NCBI GenBank assembly: GCA_965652565.1 | Contig: CBFGWL010000040.1 | Coordinates: forward strand, 1 to 24,685 | DNA from: RSA11 sp965652565 | Lineage (GTDB): Bacteria > Actinomycetota > Thermoleophilia > Solirubrobacterales > 70-9 | Direction of reading: 5' to 3' | DNA length: 24,685 bases | Shown: one piece after another, positions 1 to 7,354 of the stretch | Numbering within the stretch: position 1 is the first letter of the stretch | How the letters are laid out: every line of letters starts with the position of its first letter | The notes under the pieces: generated by a model | Databases searched by the model: none | What the model was told of the DNA's origin: nothing | What the model saw: the letters and a program-made list of their open reading frames with translations, nothing else | Position numbers and translations under genes: made by a program

Positions 1-121
1 GCAGCATGAGCGTGCCGTTGCCCGGGCCGAACTCGAAGAGCAGGCGGTGCAGGCGCGTGCGCTTGCCGGGGTTCAGCGTGTCGAGCAGGGACTTCTGCTG
101 GGTGGCTGCGGTGAGTTCCAT
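1..121 (-). CDS. Class I fructose-bisphosphate aldolase-like protein (N-terminal fragment)
   Basis: The reverse strand reads from an ATG at 121-119 off the left edge, giving 40 residues. The segment LNPGKRTRLHRLLFEFGPGN followed by GTLMLL resembles the N-terminus of DhnA/FbaB-type class I aldolases, where a NGT-L-LP-DQGLEHGP stretch leads into the barrel. The diagnostic DQG motif and the Schiff-base lysine lie outside the window, so function rests on the N-terminal signature alone. If correct, it would interconvert fructose-1,6-bisphosphate and triose phosphates in the cytoplasm. An AGAGAGGA stretch upstream could serve as ribosome binding site. It is divergent from the ligase gene at 207. 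Confidence 0.6.
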   Translation of the reverse strand, partial: MELTAATQQKSLLDTLNPGKRTRLHRLLFEFGPGNGTLML

Positions 122-165
122 TGGCGAAACGAGCGTCCTCTCTGGTTTGTAGGTGGCCGTGTGCG

Positions 166-175
166 GATAATAGGC
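166..175. promoter_or_regulatory. Overlapping divergent -10 elements
   Basis: The segment GATAATAGG reads GATAAT towards the ligase gene on the plus strand and CCTATTATC (TATTAT) towards the aldolase-like gene on the minus strand. Both give leaders of roughly 30-50 nt, so the two promoters would compete for the same DNA. No clear -35 boxes are visible; the call is inference from motif and position. Confidence 0.35.
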
Positions 176-206
176 CGCAGCGCGTGCCCCGGGGCGCGCA
201 TTACCC

Positions 207-1319
207 ATGCTGGAGCACGCCTTCAACGGACCGCCCTACACCGTGGGCATAGAGGAGGAGCTGATGCTTCTCGACGCGGGGACCCTCGAGCTCGCACAGG
301 AGATCGAGCCGATCCTCGCCGCCGTGCCCGCGCACGCCGACGGCCAGGTGAAACCGGAGCTCATGCAGTCCGTCCTCGAGATCGCGACCAGGCCGTGCGC
401 GGGGATCGCGGAGGCGGGGCAGGAGCTGCGGCAGCTGCGCACGCTCGTCGCCGAGCTCGCCGCCGAGCGTGGCCTGACCGTCGGGGCCGCCGGCACCCAC
501 CCGTTCGCGCTCTGGGAGGACCAGCTCATCGTCGAGCGCGAGCGGTACGCGGAGCTGATCGACGAGCTCGGGCACATCGCCCGCCAGGAGCTGATCTTCG
601 GCACTCACGTGCACGTCGCGATCGAGGGCGCGAACCGCGCGATCTACGTCGCCGACGGGATCCGGCGCTACCTGCCGCTGCTCCTGGCGCTGTCGGTGAA
701 CTCGCCGTTCTGGCGCGGCGAGGCGACGGGCATGATGTCCTCGCGCATTCCGATCTTTCGCGCGTTCCCGCGCCAGGGGATCCCACCGCACTACGGCACG
801 TGGGAGATCTACTCCCACCGGGTCGACACGATGGTGCGCAGCGGCGCCATCGACGACTACACCTACCTGTGGTGGGACGTGCGCCCGCACCCGCGCCTCG
901 GCACGGTGGAGACGCGGATCTGCGACCAGCAGACCAGCGTCGAGCACACGCTCGCCCTGGCGGCCCTGATCGTCTCCCTGGCGCGCCGGCTGAGCAACCT
1001 CTACGACGCCGAGGAGCCGCTCGTGGAGTACCCGACGGAGCTGATCGACGACAACAAGGTGCGCGCCGCGCTGCGCGGCATGGAGGGGCAGCTCGTCGAC
1101 TTCCGGGCCGGGCACCACGTGCCCGCCCCGACCCTGGCCGAGCGCCTGCTCGAGGAGCTCAGCGCCGACGCGCTCGAGCTCGGCTGCGCGCCGATGCTGG
1201 AGGGCGTCTGGGACATCGTCGGGGTCGGCACCGGGGCGCGGCGCCAGCTGGCGTCGTGGGAGCGCCACCGCGATCTGCGCAAGCTCACCCGAGAGCTGGT
1301 GATCCCGGAGGCGCGCTGA
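207..1319 (+). CDS. ybdK: Carboxylate-amine ligase, YbdK-type glutamate-cysteine ligase (GCS2 family)
   Basis: The 370-residue product has the usual length of the GCS2/YbdK family. Family hallmarks are in order: TVGIEEELMLLD near residue 12 (glutamate and metal binding), GTHVHVAIEG near 130, NSPFWRGEATGMMSSRIPIF near 165, and WWDVRPHPRLGTVETRICD near 222. Members ligate the gamma-carboxyl of glutamate to an amine, giving gamma-glutamylcysteine weakly in E. coli YbdK; the physiological substrate is often unknown. It is cytoplasmic and ATP-dependent. The ATG at 207 places the catalytic motif about 12 residues in, as in homologues. It converges with the FAD enzyme gene, leaving only 22 bp between stops. 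Confidence 0.93.
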   Translation: MLEHAFNGPPYTVGIEEELMLLDAGTLELAQEIEPILAAVPAHADGQVKPELMQSVLEIATRPCAGIAEAGQELRQLRTLVAELAAERGLTVGAAGTHPFALWEDQLIVERERYAELIDELGHIARQELIFGTHVHVAIEGANRAIYVADGIRRYLPLLLALSVNSPFWRGEATGMMSSRIPIFRAFPRQGIPPHYGTWEIYSHRVDTMVRSGAIDDYTYLWWDVRPHPRLGTVETRICDQQTSVEHTLALAALIVSLARRLSNLYDAEEPLVEYPTELIDDNKVRAALRGMEGQLVDFRAGHHVPAPTLAERLLEELSADALELGCAPMLEGVWDIVGVGTGARRQLASWERHRDLRKLTRELVIPEAR

Positions 1320-1341
1320 GCCGCGGCCGCGGCGGGCCTCG

Positions 1342-2622
1342 TCAGGCCGCGGCGCGCCGGCGTACGGGCAGCTGCACGAAGCGGCCCGGATCGAAGGGCG
1401 CGAGCGCTTCGGGCCGCTGCCCGGCGACGATCTGCTCGGCGAGGAACTCGCCCGCCGCGGGCGAGATCGTCATCCCCAGCATGGTGTAGCCCGCGGCGAC
1501 GTACGCGTTCTCCGACCGCGGCAGCCGGCCGATGATCGGCAGCCCGTCGGGGGCCACCGGGCGCAGTCCGGCCCAGGGTGGCGCGGCTTCCTTCCAGTCG
1601 CCGAAGAGCTCGCGGGCGCGCGCGAGCATCACGTCCACCCGGCGCTGGTCGATGCGCTCGTTGAGGCCGCTGAACTCCATCGTCCCGGCGATCCGCAGGC
1701 GGTCGCCGAGCGGCGAGAGCGCGAGGTGGGTGTCGGTGAACAGGATCGCGTGGCGGGGCATCCAGCCGGGCTCGCGGACGTCCACGCTGTAACCCTTCCC
1801 GCCGGCAATCGGCAGATGAGCGCCGAGCGAACGGGCGAGCGGCGCGGTCCACGCGCCCGCGGCGAGTACGACCACGTCGGCGCTCAGGCGCGAATCCGTG
1901 GTGCGCACGGCGGTGACGCGCCCGTCCTGGGCTTCGAAGCCCGTCACCTGCGCGTCCTCGACGATCCGCACGCCCGCCGCCCGCACGCGATCGGCGAGCG
2001 TCTGGGTGAACGGCGCCGGGTCGACCTGAATGTGGTCGCTGATCAAAACGGCGCTCGCCCGGCCGGCGAGCTGGGGCTCGAGTTCGGCGAGCTCCTCGGC
2101 GCCGAGCGGCGCGGCCGGGAGGTCGTGGCCCAGCTCCCGCAGCGGCGCCATGAGCTTCAGGTACCGCTCGACCACGGCGGGGTCGCTCGCCGCGATCATC
2201 AGCCCCGAGCGGTCGAGGCGCGGCGGCGGCGAGGCCTCACGGGCCAGATCGGCGACGAGGTCGAATGACGGGTAGCCGAGCTGCGCGAGCGCCCGCACCC
2301 CGTCCGTGAAGGAACGCCACGTGCAGTGGCGCGCAAAGGCCGCGAGCCAGAGCGCCATACGCGGTAGCTCCCGCGGCGCGAAGTACAGCGCGGACTCGCG
2401 GTCGAAGAGCATCCGCAGCCCCTGGGTCACGAGGCCCGGCTCGGGAATCGGTCCCGCCTGACCGGGGCAGACCCAGCCGGCATTTCCCGAAGACGCGCCC
2501 GCTCCCGGCGCCTTGCGCTCGAGGACGGTCGTCTCCACGCCGCGCTGCGCGAGCGCGCGTGCCGTCCACAGGCCGGCGACGCCGCCACCGATCACGATCG
2601 CGTTTGCGGGCCCGCGCGTCAT
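1342..2622 (-). CDS. FAD-dependent amino-acid oxidoreductase (DadA / D-amino-acid dehydrogenase-like)
   Basis: The product is 426 residues. It opens with a dinucleotide-binding fold, IVIGGGVAGLWTARALAQRG followed by VETTVLE (residues 9-36). Next comes SGNAGWVCPGQAGPIPEPG, the counterpart of the DadA segment around the flavin. The C-terminus, GLRPVAPDGLPIIGRLPRSE then AAGYTMLGMTISPAAGEFLA, is the typical DAO-fold flavin-closing motif. It probably oxidises a D-amino or imino acid to a 2-oxo acid and passes electrons to a quinone or oxygen; the exact substrate cannot be read. The frame stays open upstream to 3042, but the ATG at 2622 is chosen because the fold begins nine residues later and the upstream part is Arg-rich shadow overlapping another gene. 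Confidence 0.88.
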   Translation of the reverse strand: MTRGPANAIVIGGGVAGLWTARALAQRGVETTVLERKAPGAGASSGNAGWVCPGQAGPIPEPGLVTQGLRMLFDRESALYFAPRELPRMALWLAAFARHCTWRSFTDGVRALAQLGYPSFDLVADLAREASPPPRLDRSGLMIAASDPAVVERYLKLMAPLRELGHDLPAAPLGAEELAELEPQLAGRASAVLISDHIQVDPAPFTQTLADRVRAAGVRIVEDAQVTGFEAQDGRVTAVRTTDSRLSADVVVLAAGAWTAPLARSLGAHLPIAGGKGYSVDVREPGWMPRHAILFTDTHLALSPLGDRLRIAGTMEFSGLNERIDQRRVDVMLARARELFGDWKEAAPPWAGLRPVAPDGLPIIGRLPRSENAYVAAGYTMLGMTISPAAGEFLAEQIVAGQRPEALAPFDPGRFVQLPVRRRAAA

Positions 2623-2791
2623 GCGTTGTGAAGCGCGTCGTTTCCCTGCTGCGGTCGACGCGCCTGGCGACTGATGGTCCCGCTCATATCCGAGGTATAT
2701 ATGGCGCGTCGCGATCTGGCAATCCCGCCGGCCCGATACCCCGGTTCGCGGACGCTTCGCAAAGCGCTGGTGACGGACCCCGGGTGAGGGG

Positions 2792-2797
2792 TATCCT
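2792..2797 (+). promoter_or_regulatory. -10 box (TATCCT) near-leaderless promoter
   Basis: TATCCT lies 9 nt before the ATG at 2807. This matches the spacing of the other TANNNT boxes that sit just before genes in this window, so the transcript probably starts at or within a few bases of the start codon. No Shine-Dalgarno is needed or seen. Confidence 0.5.
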
Positions 2798-2806
2798 CGG
2801 CTCAGG

Positions 2807-3598
2807 ATGGGCACGCCTGAGCTCAGCGTCGTTTGTCGCAACTGCGGCTCGGAGGTGAGCCCGTATGTGACCGAGTGCCCGTATTGCGGCACGCGCCTGC
2901 GCAAGCGCGCCCCGAAGCTCGAGCGCGAGGGCGACGAGATCAAGGTCCGCGAGGGCCGCCGCGAGCGCCGCCTGCGCAAGTCCGCCGAGCGCCGGGAACG
3001 ACGTGCCGCGCGCGCCGAGCGCCGTCGCGAGCTGCGCGGCAAGCCGCTTGCGACGATCGCGGTGGTCGTGGCCTCCGCGGTGACCTACGTGCTGCTCGCC
3101 GCGACCGACCTCTCCCTGTTCGATCTCGGCGCGATCGTGGGCCCGGTCGGCGACGAGGTCTGGCGCTACGCGGCGGCGCCCTTCGTCTATGACGACGCGG
3201 GCTACTTGTTCGTGTGCGGGATCGCGATTGCGATCTTCCTGCCGCCGCTCGAGCGGCGGTTCGGGAGCCTGTTGGCTCTGCTCTTGGTGTTGGCGACGGG
3301 CGCCGTGGGCGCGCTCGCCGCTGAACAGGTGGCCATCGAGCTCGGCGGGGGCGCGCCGCTGATCGCGGGCGGCAACGCCATCGCGCTCGGGTTGATCGCC
3401 GCCTACGTGGTGATGCGCGAGCCCGAGCGCCGCGCTCACCCCGAGAACTCGTACGACCCGCTCGCCGTGGGCGTCGCCGCGACGGTGGTCCTGCTGCTGC
3501 CCCTCTTCGAGGACATGGCCGACCCCTGGGCGGCCCTGGCGGGCGCTATTGTGGCCGGCCTCGTGCTTTTCACCGCGCGCAGGAGAACGCCCGCTTGA
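2807..3598 (+). CDS. Zinc-ribbon protein with rhomboid-like membrane domain, probably proteolytically inactive
   Basis: The protein has 263 residues. Residues 10-27 form a CxxC...CxxC zinc ribbon (C10, C13, C24, C27), followed by a strongly basic Arg-rich stretch (about 48-80) and several membrane segments (about 82-258). The membrane part looks rhomboid-like: WRYAAAPFVY near 119 matches the WR motif of loop 1, LPPLERRFGS near 146 matches the next helix, and AGGNAIALGLIAAY near 187 aligns with the GASG-AIFGLLGAY serine helix. The serine is absent, and WAALAGAIVAG near 241 has Ala where the catalytic His of AHLGG is expected. It therefore looks like a rhomboid pseudoprotease that could bind membrane clients or nucleic acid; function is unknown. 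It heads a tight operon. Confidence 0.8.
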   Translation: MGTPELSVVCRNCGSEVSPYVTECPYCGTRLRKRAPKLEREGDEIKVREGRRERRLRKSAERRERRAARAERRRELRGKPLATIAVVVASAVTYVLLAATDLSLFDLGAIVGPVGDEVWRYAAAPFVYDDAGYLFVCGIAIAIFLPPLERRFGSLLALLLVLATGAVGALAAEQVAIELGGGAPLIAGGNAIALGLIAAYVVMREPERRAHPENSYDPLAVGVAATVVLLLPLFEDMADPWAALAGAIVAGLVLFTARRRTPA

Positions 3599-4263
3599 GC
3601 AACTTCACGCAGCTCGACGAGGGTCTGCACGCCTACATGGTCGAGCACGGGGCTCGTCAGGACCCCCTGCTCGAGCGCGTGCAGCGCGACACGGAGGCGC
3701 TCGGCTCGGTCGCCTCGATGCAGATCGCCCCGGACCAGGGGGCCTTCATGACGCTGCTGGCACGTGCCACCGGCGCCCGCGAGGCCCTCGAGATCGGCAC
3801 GTTCATGGGCTACTCGGCGATCTGCATCGCCCGTGGCCTCGGCGAGGGCGGGCGCCTGCTCTGCTGCGAGCTGAGCGAGGAGTACGCCGAGCGCGCGCGG
3901 GGCAACCTCGCGGATGCGGGCCTCGAGGACCGCGTGGAGATCCGCGTTGGCCCGGCCCTCGAGACGGTGCGCTCGCTCCCCGCCGAGGAGCGCTTCGACC
4001 TCGTCTTCATCGACGCCGACAAGCAGACCTACCCCGACTACTACGAGGAAGCCCTCGTCCGGACGCGACGGGGCGGGCTCATCCTGCTCGACAACGTGCT
4101 CGCCTCGGGCTACATCAACGCGCCCGACGACCAGGTCCCCGAGGGGCGCCGCGACTCGATCGCCGGGCTGCGCGCGGTGAACGAGAAGGTCGCCGCGGAC
4201 GAGCGCGTGGACACCGCGATGGTCGGCATCGCCGACGGATTGATGATCGCCCGCAAGCGATGA
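3595..4263 (+). CDS. SAM-dependent O-methyltransferase (CCoAOMT / family 3)
   Basis: The product is 222 residues, the normal length of class I O-methyltransferase family 3. SAM-binding motifs are visible: ALEIGTFMGYSAICIARGL (64-82), the acidic CCELSEEYAERARGNL (90-105), and FDLVFIDADKQTYPDYY (134-150), whose Asp residues bind the divalent metal in caffeoyl-CoA O-methyltransferases. GGLILLDNVLASG follows. It methylates a hydroxyl, usually of a catechol-like substrate, in the cytoplasm; the substrate is unknown. The start is a TTG overlapping the upstream TGA (TTGA), preceded by AGGAG at 3581-3585. The overlap and ribosome site point to translational coupling with the rhomboid-like gene. Confidence 0.92.
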   Translation: MSNFTQLDEGLHAYMVEHGARQDPLLERVQRDTEALGSVASMQIAPDQGAFMTLLARATGAREALEIGTFMGYSAICIARGLGEGGRLLCCELSEEYAERARGNLADAGLEDRVEIRVGPALETVRSLPAEERFDLVFIDADKQTYPDYYEEALVRTRRGGLILLDNVLASGYINAPDDQVPEGRRDSIAGLRAVNEKVAADERVDTAMVGIADGLMIARKR

Positions 4264-5024
4264 ACCCGGCGGAGGCGCTCGCGCTCCAGCGCCGCTGCCT
4301 GAGGGGCGTCGCCCACTGGATGGCGGGCGCCACCGCCGATGCGCGTCTGTGGGAGGCCGACGGGGTGACGGCTGCGATCGTGCCCGCGACGGCGCAGCGC
4401 TCGGTCGTGAACTCGGTCGTCTACGACGATGCCGAGGCGCTCGCGGCTCGCCACGCTGAGCTCGCTCGGGTCTACGAGCGCGCTGGAGTCTCGGCCTGGA
4501 CCGTGTGGGTCCCGGAGTGGGATACCCGCGCGATCGAGCTGCTCACCGCGCGCGGCCACGCCTTCGACGGCAGCCCGGCGGCCATGAGCCTCGAGCTCGA
4601 GGGTTTCGAGGGTCCAGACGCGGGCGAGCTCGACTGGGACGATGCGGCGAGCTTCGCGGAGTTCGGCGCGGTGAACGATGATGCTTACGGGTTCGCACCC
4701 GGCACGGGGCTGGCCGCGGCCTTCGGGGGGGTTCCGGCCGGCCTGCCGCTACGCCTCTACCGGGCGCGGGTGGGCGGCGAGACGGCTGCCGTGCTCGCGA
4801 CGCTGGATCACGACGACGACGTCGGCATCCACTTCGTGGCCACGGCCGAGCGCCACCGGGGCCGTGGGCTCGCCACTCGGCTGCTCGCCGCGGCTCTGCG
4901 CGCAGCGCGGCAGCGCGGGATGCGCACCAGCTCGCTGCAGGCGTCGTCGCTGGGCGAGACGGTCTACGCGCGGCTCGGCTACCGCACCGACTTCCGCCTG
5001 CACCTCTACGAGCTGCGGTCGTAG
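4260..5024 (+). CDS. GNAT-family N-acetyltransferase
   Basis: The 254-residue product starts at an ATG that overlaps the stop of the methyltransferase gene (ATGA), so it is probably translationally coupled. The C-terminal part (about 165-250) is a GNAT fold: AAVLATLDHDDDVGIHFVAT is the core strand, RHRGRGLATRLLAAALR (198-214) is motif A for acetyl-CoA pyrophosphate, and ETVYARLGYRTDFRLHLYEL is the motif-B tail. The N-terminal 110 residues resemble a second degenerate GNAT half, giving a tandem layout. It transfers an acetyl group from acetyl-CoA to an unknown amine. The open frame extends upstream to 3549, but that part is shadow of the two preceding genes. Confidence 0.87.
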   Translation: MNPAEALALQRRCLRGVAHWMAGATADARLWEADGVTAAIVPATAQRSVVNSVVYDDAEALAARHAELARVYERAGVSAWTVWVPEWDTRAIELLTARGHAFDGSPAAMSLELEGFEGPDAGELDWDDAASFAEFGAVNDDAYGFAPGTGLAAAFGGVPAGLPLRLYRARVGGETAAVLATLDHDDDVGIHFVATAERHRGRGLATRLLAAALRAARQRGMRTSSLQASSLGETVYARLGYRTDFRLHLYELRS

Positions 5025-5037
5025 GCCCCAGCCTGGG

Positions 5038-5043
5038 TATGTT
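5038..5043 (+). promoter_or_regulatory. -10 box (TATGTT), leaderless promoter
   Basis: TATGTT is separated by 8 nt from the ATG at 5052, and no ribosome binding site lies between. The position fits a leaderless transcript, as at several other genes here. Confidence 0.5.
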
Positions 5044-5051
5044 GGGCGCCA

Positions 5052-5375
5052 ATGACCGGCCCCTACAGCGATGAGGAGCTCGAGGCTGCGGTCGAGGCGC
5101 TCAGCGACCCCGAGCGCTTCCGCGAGGCGGAGGCGCTCGTCGCCAAGGTGGCTCCGACCCTCCAGCGCGTGCTCACGAGCGCGCTTGAGGCCGGCGGCTG
5201 GTTCGCGGAGTCACACGAGACGGCCGTGAACAGCGCGCTGGGGTCCGAGGACCCGGCCGAGCGCGCCCGGCAGGTGCGGACGCTGCTGGCCGAGGAGGCG
5301 CGCGTGTCGATGTTCGTCGGCGTCGCGGTCGGCTGGGCTTTGAGAGAGGAACTAGGACGAAAACAGGAGGACTGA
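5052..5375 (+). CDS. Small conserved-type hypothetical protein, helical
   Basis: The 107-residue product is acidic, rich in Ala, Glu and Leu, and appears all-helical, with no signal peptide. A hydrophobic stretch near the end (VSMFVGVAVGWALREEL, about 85-101) could be an amphipathic helix rather than a true membrane span. I recognise no family. Codon use matches the neighbours and the ATG follows a TATGTT box by 8 nt. The gene ends 6 bp before the UPF0173 gene, and the ribosome site of that gene lies inside this one, so the two are probably one operon. Its role cannot be stated from sequence. Confidence 0.8.
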   Translation: MTGPYSDEELEAAVEALSDPERFREAEALVAKVAPTLQRVLTSALEAGGWFAESHETAVNSALGSEDPAERARQVRTLLAEEARVSMFVGVAVGWALREELGRKQED

Positions 5376-5381
5376 CCGACG

Positions 5382-6095
5382 ATGGAGATCAAGTGGCATG
5401 GGCACTCGTGCTTCGAGTTGACCGACGGCAACGCGCGCGTACTGATCGACCCGTTCCTGAAGCCGAACAATCCCGTCGCCGAGGCGACCGCGGAAGACGT
5501 CGATGCCACGCACGTGCTCATCACCCACGGCCATGCCGATCACATCGCCGACGCCGTGCCGGTCGCGAAGCGCACGGGCGCCGCGGCCGTGGCGCACGTT
5601 GAGGTCGCCAAGTGGCTTGAACATCAGGGCCTCGAGGACGTGCACGACCCGAACCTCGGCGGGACCGTGTCCTTCGACTGGGGCTGGGTGAAGCTCGTTC
5701 AGGCATTCCACACGAACACGATGCCTGGCTCCGACGAGGCACCCTTCAGCGCGGTTCACGGCGTCCCCGTCGGCCAGGCCGCCGGCCTCGTGGTCAACAT
5801 CGGCGGCGTCACCGTCTACCACGCCGGCGACACCTGCCTGTTCGGCGACATGGCGTTGATCGCCAAGCGCACGCCCATCGACGTCGCGATCCTGCCGATC
5901 GGCGGGCATTACACGATGGACCGCCACGATGCCGCCCACGCCGCCGAGCTGATCGGCGCGCCGACCGTGCTGCCCTGCCACTACAACACGTTCCCCCTGA
6001 TCGAGACCGACGCGCAGGCCTTCAAGCAGGAGGTCGAGTCCTCGACGTCCTCGCGGGTTGAGGTCCTCGAGCCCGGCGGCACCTGGTCGAGTTAG
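5382..6095 (+). CDS. UPF0173 metal-dependent hydrolase (metallo-beta-lactamase fold)
   Basis: The 237-residue protein has the length and motifs of the UPF0173 branch of the metallo-beta-lactamase superfamily. The WHGHSCFEL N-terminus (5-13), LIDPFL (21-26), THGHADHI (48-55; H49, H51, D53, H54), FHTN (H110), YHAGDTCLFGDM (D150) and GGHYTMD (H176) provide the dinuclear metal site. It is a cytoplasmic hydrolase of unknown substrate. An AGGAGG at 5365-5370 lies 11 nt upstream of the ATG, fixing the start. It is probably co-transcribed with the small helical protein before it. A hairpin at 6146-6190 follows and may end the transcript. Confidence 0.93.
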   Translation: MEIKWHGHSCFELTDGNARVLIDPFLKPNNPVAEATAEDVDATHVLITHGHADHIADAVPVAKRTGAAAVAHVEVAKWLEHQGLEDVHDPNLGGTVSFDWGWVKLVQAFHTNTMPGSDEAPFSAVHGVPVGQAAGLVVNIGGVTVYHAGDTCLFGDMALIAKRTPIDVAILPIGGHYTMDRHDAAHAAELIGAPTVLPCHYNTFPLIETDAQAFKQEVESSTSSRVEVLEPGGTWSS

Positions 6096-6145
6096 ACCCC
6101 GCCCCGTCCGCGCCCCGACCGCGGATCCTTCACAAGTAGCGATAC

Positions 6146-6190
6146 GAATCCGCCTCGCCCCGGCCGACGCGCCGTAGGCGGGGCGGATTC
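6146..6190 (+). terminator. Hairpin, probable transcription terminator of the UPF0173 operon
   Basis: GAATCCGCCTCGCC (6146-6159) pairs with GGCGGGGCGGATTC (6177-6190), a 14-bp stem with one wobble pair and a 17-nt loop, 50 bp after the UPF0173 stop. The following TTCTTCGCTCC is only mildly T-rich. The core shares CCGCCT, GGCCGA and TAGGCGGGGCG with the terminator at 17631. Confidence 0.6.
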
Positions 6191-6502
6191 TTCGCTCCTG
6201 GGTGCGCGGCTCGCGCCATCGTCCGATCGGTGGAGGCACTTTTCGTCCGATGCACAGACCGAACGGAGGATGTTGCCCGCGCAGTTGTGGTCCAACCTTT
6301 GTCCACCCCCTAACCCCCGCCATCGGGGATGCGATCGGCTCGCATTGGGAGCGACATCGGACCACAGCCCCCATACAGCCACGGCGGATCGAAGACAGGA
6401 AGTCGGAGACGCCGGGGTGGAGCCGAAAGCGAACACCGGTGGCGTTATGGACGCCCAGGCTCCGCGTGACACCGGAGCCCACATAGGCGCCCTGTCCCGT
6501 AT

Positions 6503-6551
6503 CCGGAGGCCTCAGCTCGAAGTCAGGGAAGACCTCGAGCTGAGGCTCCGG
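6503..6551. repeat. Long inverted repeat (18/17-nt arms, one bulge)
   Basis: CCGGAGGCCTCAGCTCGA pairs with TCGAGCTGAGGCTCCGG through 17 pairs and one bulged G. A GTC/GAC pair inside the loop extends it further. No T-run follows, so it does not look like a simple terminator. Confidence 0.7.
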
Positions 6552-6597
6552 GTATTTCCTGTGATCCGACGTGCAGGTGGCTGAGGGGGCTCGAGCG

Positions 6598-6656
6598 GCG
6601 GTGCCAAGCGCGGGGCCGTTGAGCAGGATGCTTTCGGTTCCCGCGCTTGGGACCGC
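6598..6656. repeat. Long inverted repeat (17-bp arms) upstream of the response regulator
   Basis: GCGGTGCCAAGCGCGGG pairs with CCCGCGCTTGGGACCGC with one mismatch. The 25-nt loop can form inner CCG/CGG and AGCA/TGCT pairs. It lies about 50 bp before the response regulator start, where it could be an operator or part of a structured transcript. It lacks a T-run. Confidence 0.7.
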
Positions 6657-6691
6657 ACTCGAATCCGCGCCCGTTCACTGAGGCCGCGCTC

Positions 6692-6697
6692 TAGACT
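6692..6697 (+). promoter_or_regulatory. -10 box (TAGACT), leaderless promoter of the two-component pair
   Basis: TAGACT ends 6 nt before the ATG at 6704 and no Shine-Dalgarno intervenes, so the transcript probably begins at the start codon. Confidence 0.55.
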
Positions 6698-6703
6698 CGC
6701 GCC

Positions 6704-7354
6704 ATGGCCAGCCAGACCAAACGGGTGCGCGTGCTCGTCGCCGACGACCATCCCATCTACCGGGAGGGCATCGTCCGCGCCGTGAAGGAGCGCCCCGACC
6801 TCGAGCTCGTGGGCGAGGCCGGCGACGGCCGCGAGGCGCTGGAGCTGATCCGCGAGACGACGCCCGACGTCGCGGTGCTGGACATCCGGATGCCGGGGCT
6901 CGAGGGCACGCAGGTCCTCGGCGCGATGCGCCGGGACGGCCTGGAGACCGAAGTGCTGTTCCTGTCGGCGTTCATGGAGTCCGAGCTCGCCTACCGCACC
7001 GTCGCCGAGGGCGCTCGCGGCTATTTGTCCAAGGAAGCCTCCCGCCAGGAGATCTGCGATGCGATCGTGACGATCGCGCGCGGCGGCACGGCGCTCGCGC
7101 CGGAGGTGCAGGCCGGGCTCGCCCGGGAGATCCAGCAGCGCGAGCGCGCGGACGGGCGCCCGGCGCTCACCCCCCGCGAGTCGGAGGTCCTCAAGCTGAT
7201 CGCTGACGGGTTGAGCGCGCCCGAGATCGGCAAGCGGATTCACCTGAGCACGACGACGGTGAAGTCGCATCTGCACACGCTTTACGAGAAGCTCGGCGTC
7301 TCCGACCGCGCCGCGGCGGTGGCCGAGGCCATGCGCCGCGGCCTCATCGAGTGA
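6704..7354 (+). CDS. NarL/FixJ-family response regulator
   Basis: The 216-residue protein has an N-terminal receiver domain (about 8-125): the acidic pocket VLVADDHPIYREG (10-22), the phospho-acceptor D60 in VAVLDIRMPG, Ser at FLSAF (88) and K110 in GYLSK. A C-terminal LuxR-type helix-turn-helix follows (about 155-216): LTPRESEVLKLIADGLSAPE, then a recognition helix in LSTTTVKSHLHTLYEKLGV. It should be phosphorylated by the kinase encoded next and then bind DNA. The ATG is fixed by a TAGACT box 6 nt upstream. Its stop overlaps the kinase start (GTGA), so the pair is co-translated. Confidence 0.95.
   Translation: MASQTKRVRVLVADDHPIYREGIVRAVKERPDLELVGEAGDGREALELIRETTPDVAVLDIRMPGLEGTQVLGAMRRDGLETEVLFLSAFMESELAYRTVAEGARGYLSKEASRQEICDAIVTIARGGTALAPEVQAGLAREIQQRERADGRPALTPRESEVLKLIADGLSAPEIGKRIHLSTTTVKSHLHTLYEKLGVSDRAAAVAEAMRRGLIE

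Larger units (their letters stand above)
6191..6703. other. Gene-free stretch dense in inverted repeats; candidate structured RNA
   Basis: No open frame here looks coding; the longest are Arg/Pro/Ser-rich shadows without ribosome sites. Base composition is visibly less GC-rich than the flanking genes. Visible pairings: TGTGGTCC (6286-6293) with GGACCACA (6359-6366), enclosing two hairpins, CCCCG-ccat-CGGGG (6315-6328) and ATGCGA-tcggc-TCGCAT (6329-6345); GGCGT/ACGCC (6441-6455); GGCTCCG/CGGAGCC (6458-6479); a long stem at 6503-6551; and another at 6598-6656. An octamer CGTCCGAT is repeated near 6219 and 6247. I could not match it to RNase P RNA, tmRNA or 6S RNA from remembered consensus motifs. 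Confidence 0.5.

Noticed and set aside
2623..3042. Upstream 140-residue extension of the FAD oxidoreductase
   Set aside because: It is Arg/Ser-rich, overlaps the rhomboid-like gene on the opposite strand, and the FAD motif fits a start at 2622.
6092..6586. Open frames of 94-130 codons in the gene-free region
   Set aside because: They are rich in Arg, Pro and Ser, lack ribosome sites and any recognisable fold, and overlap one another on both strands.
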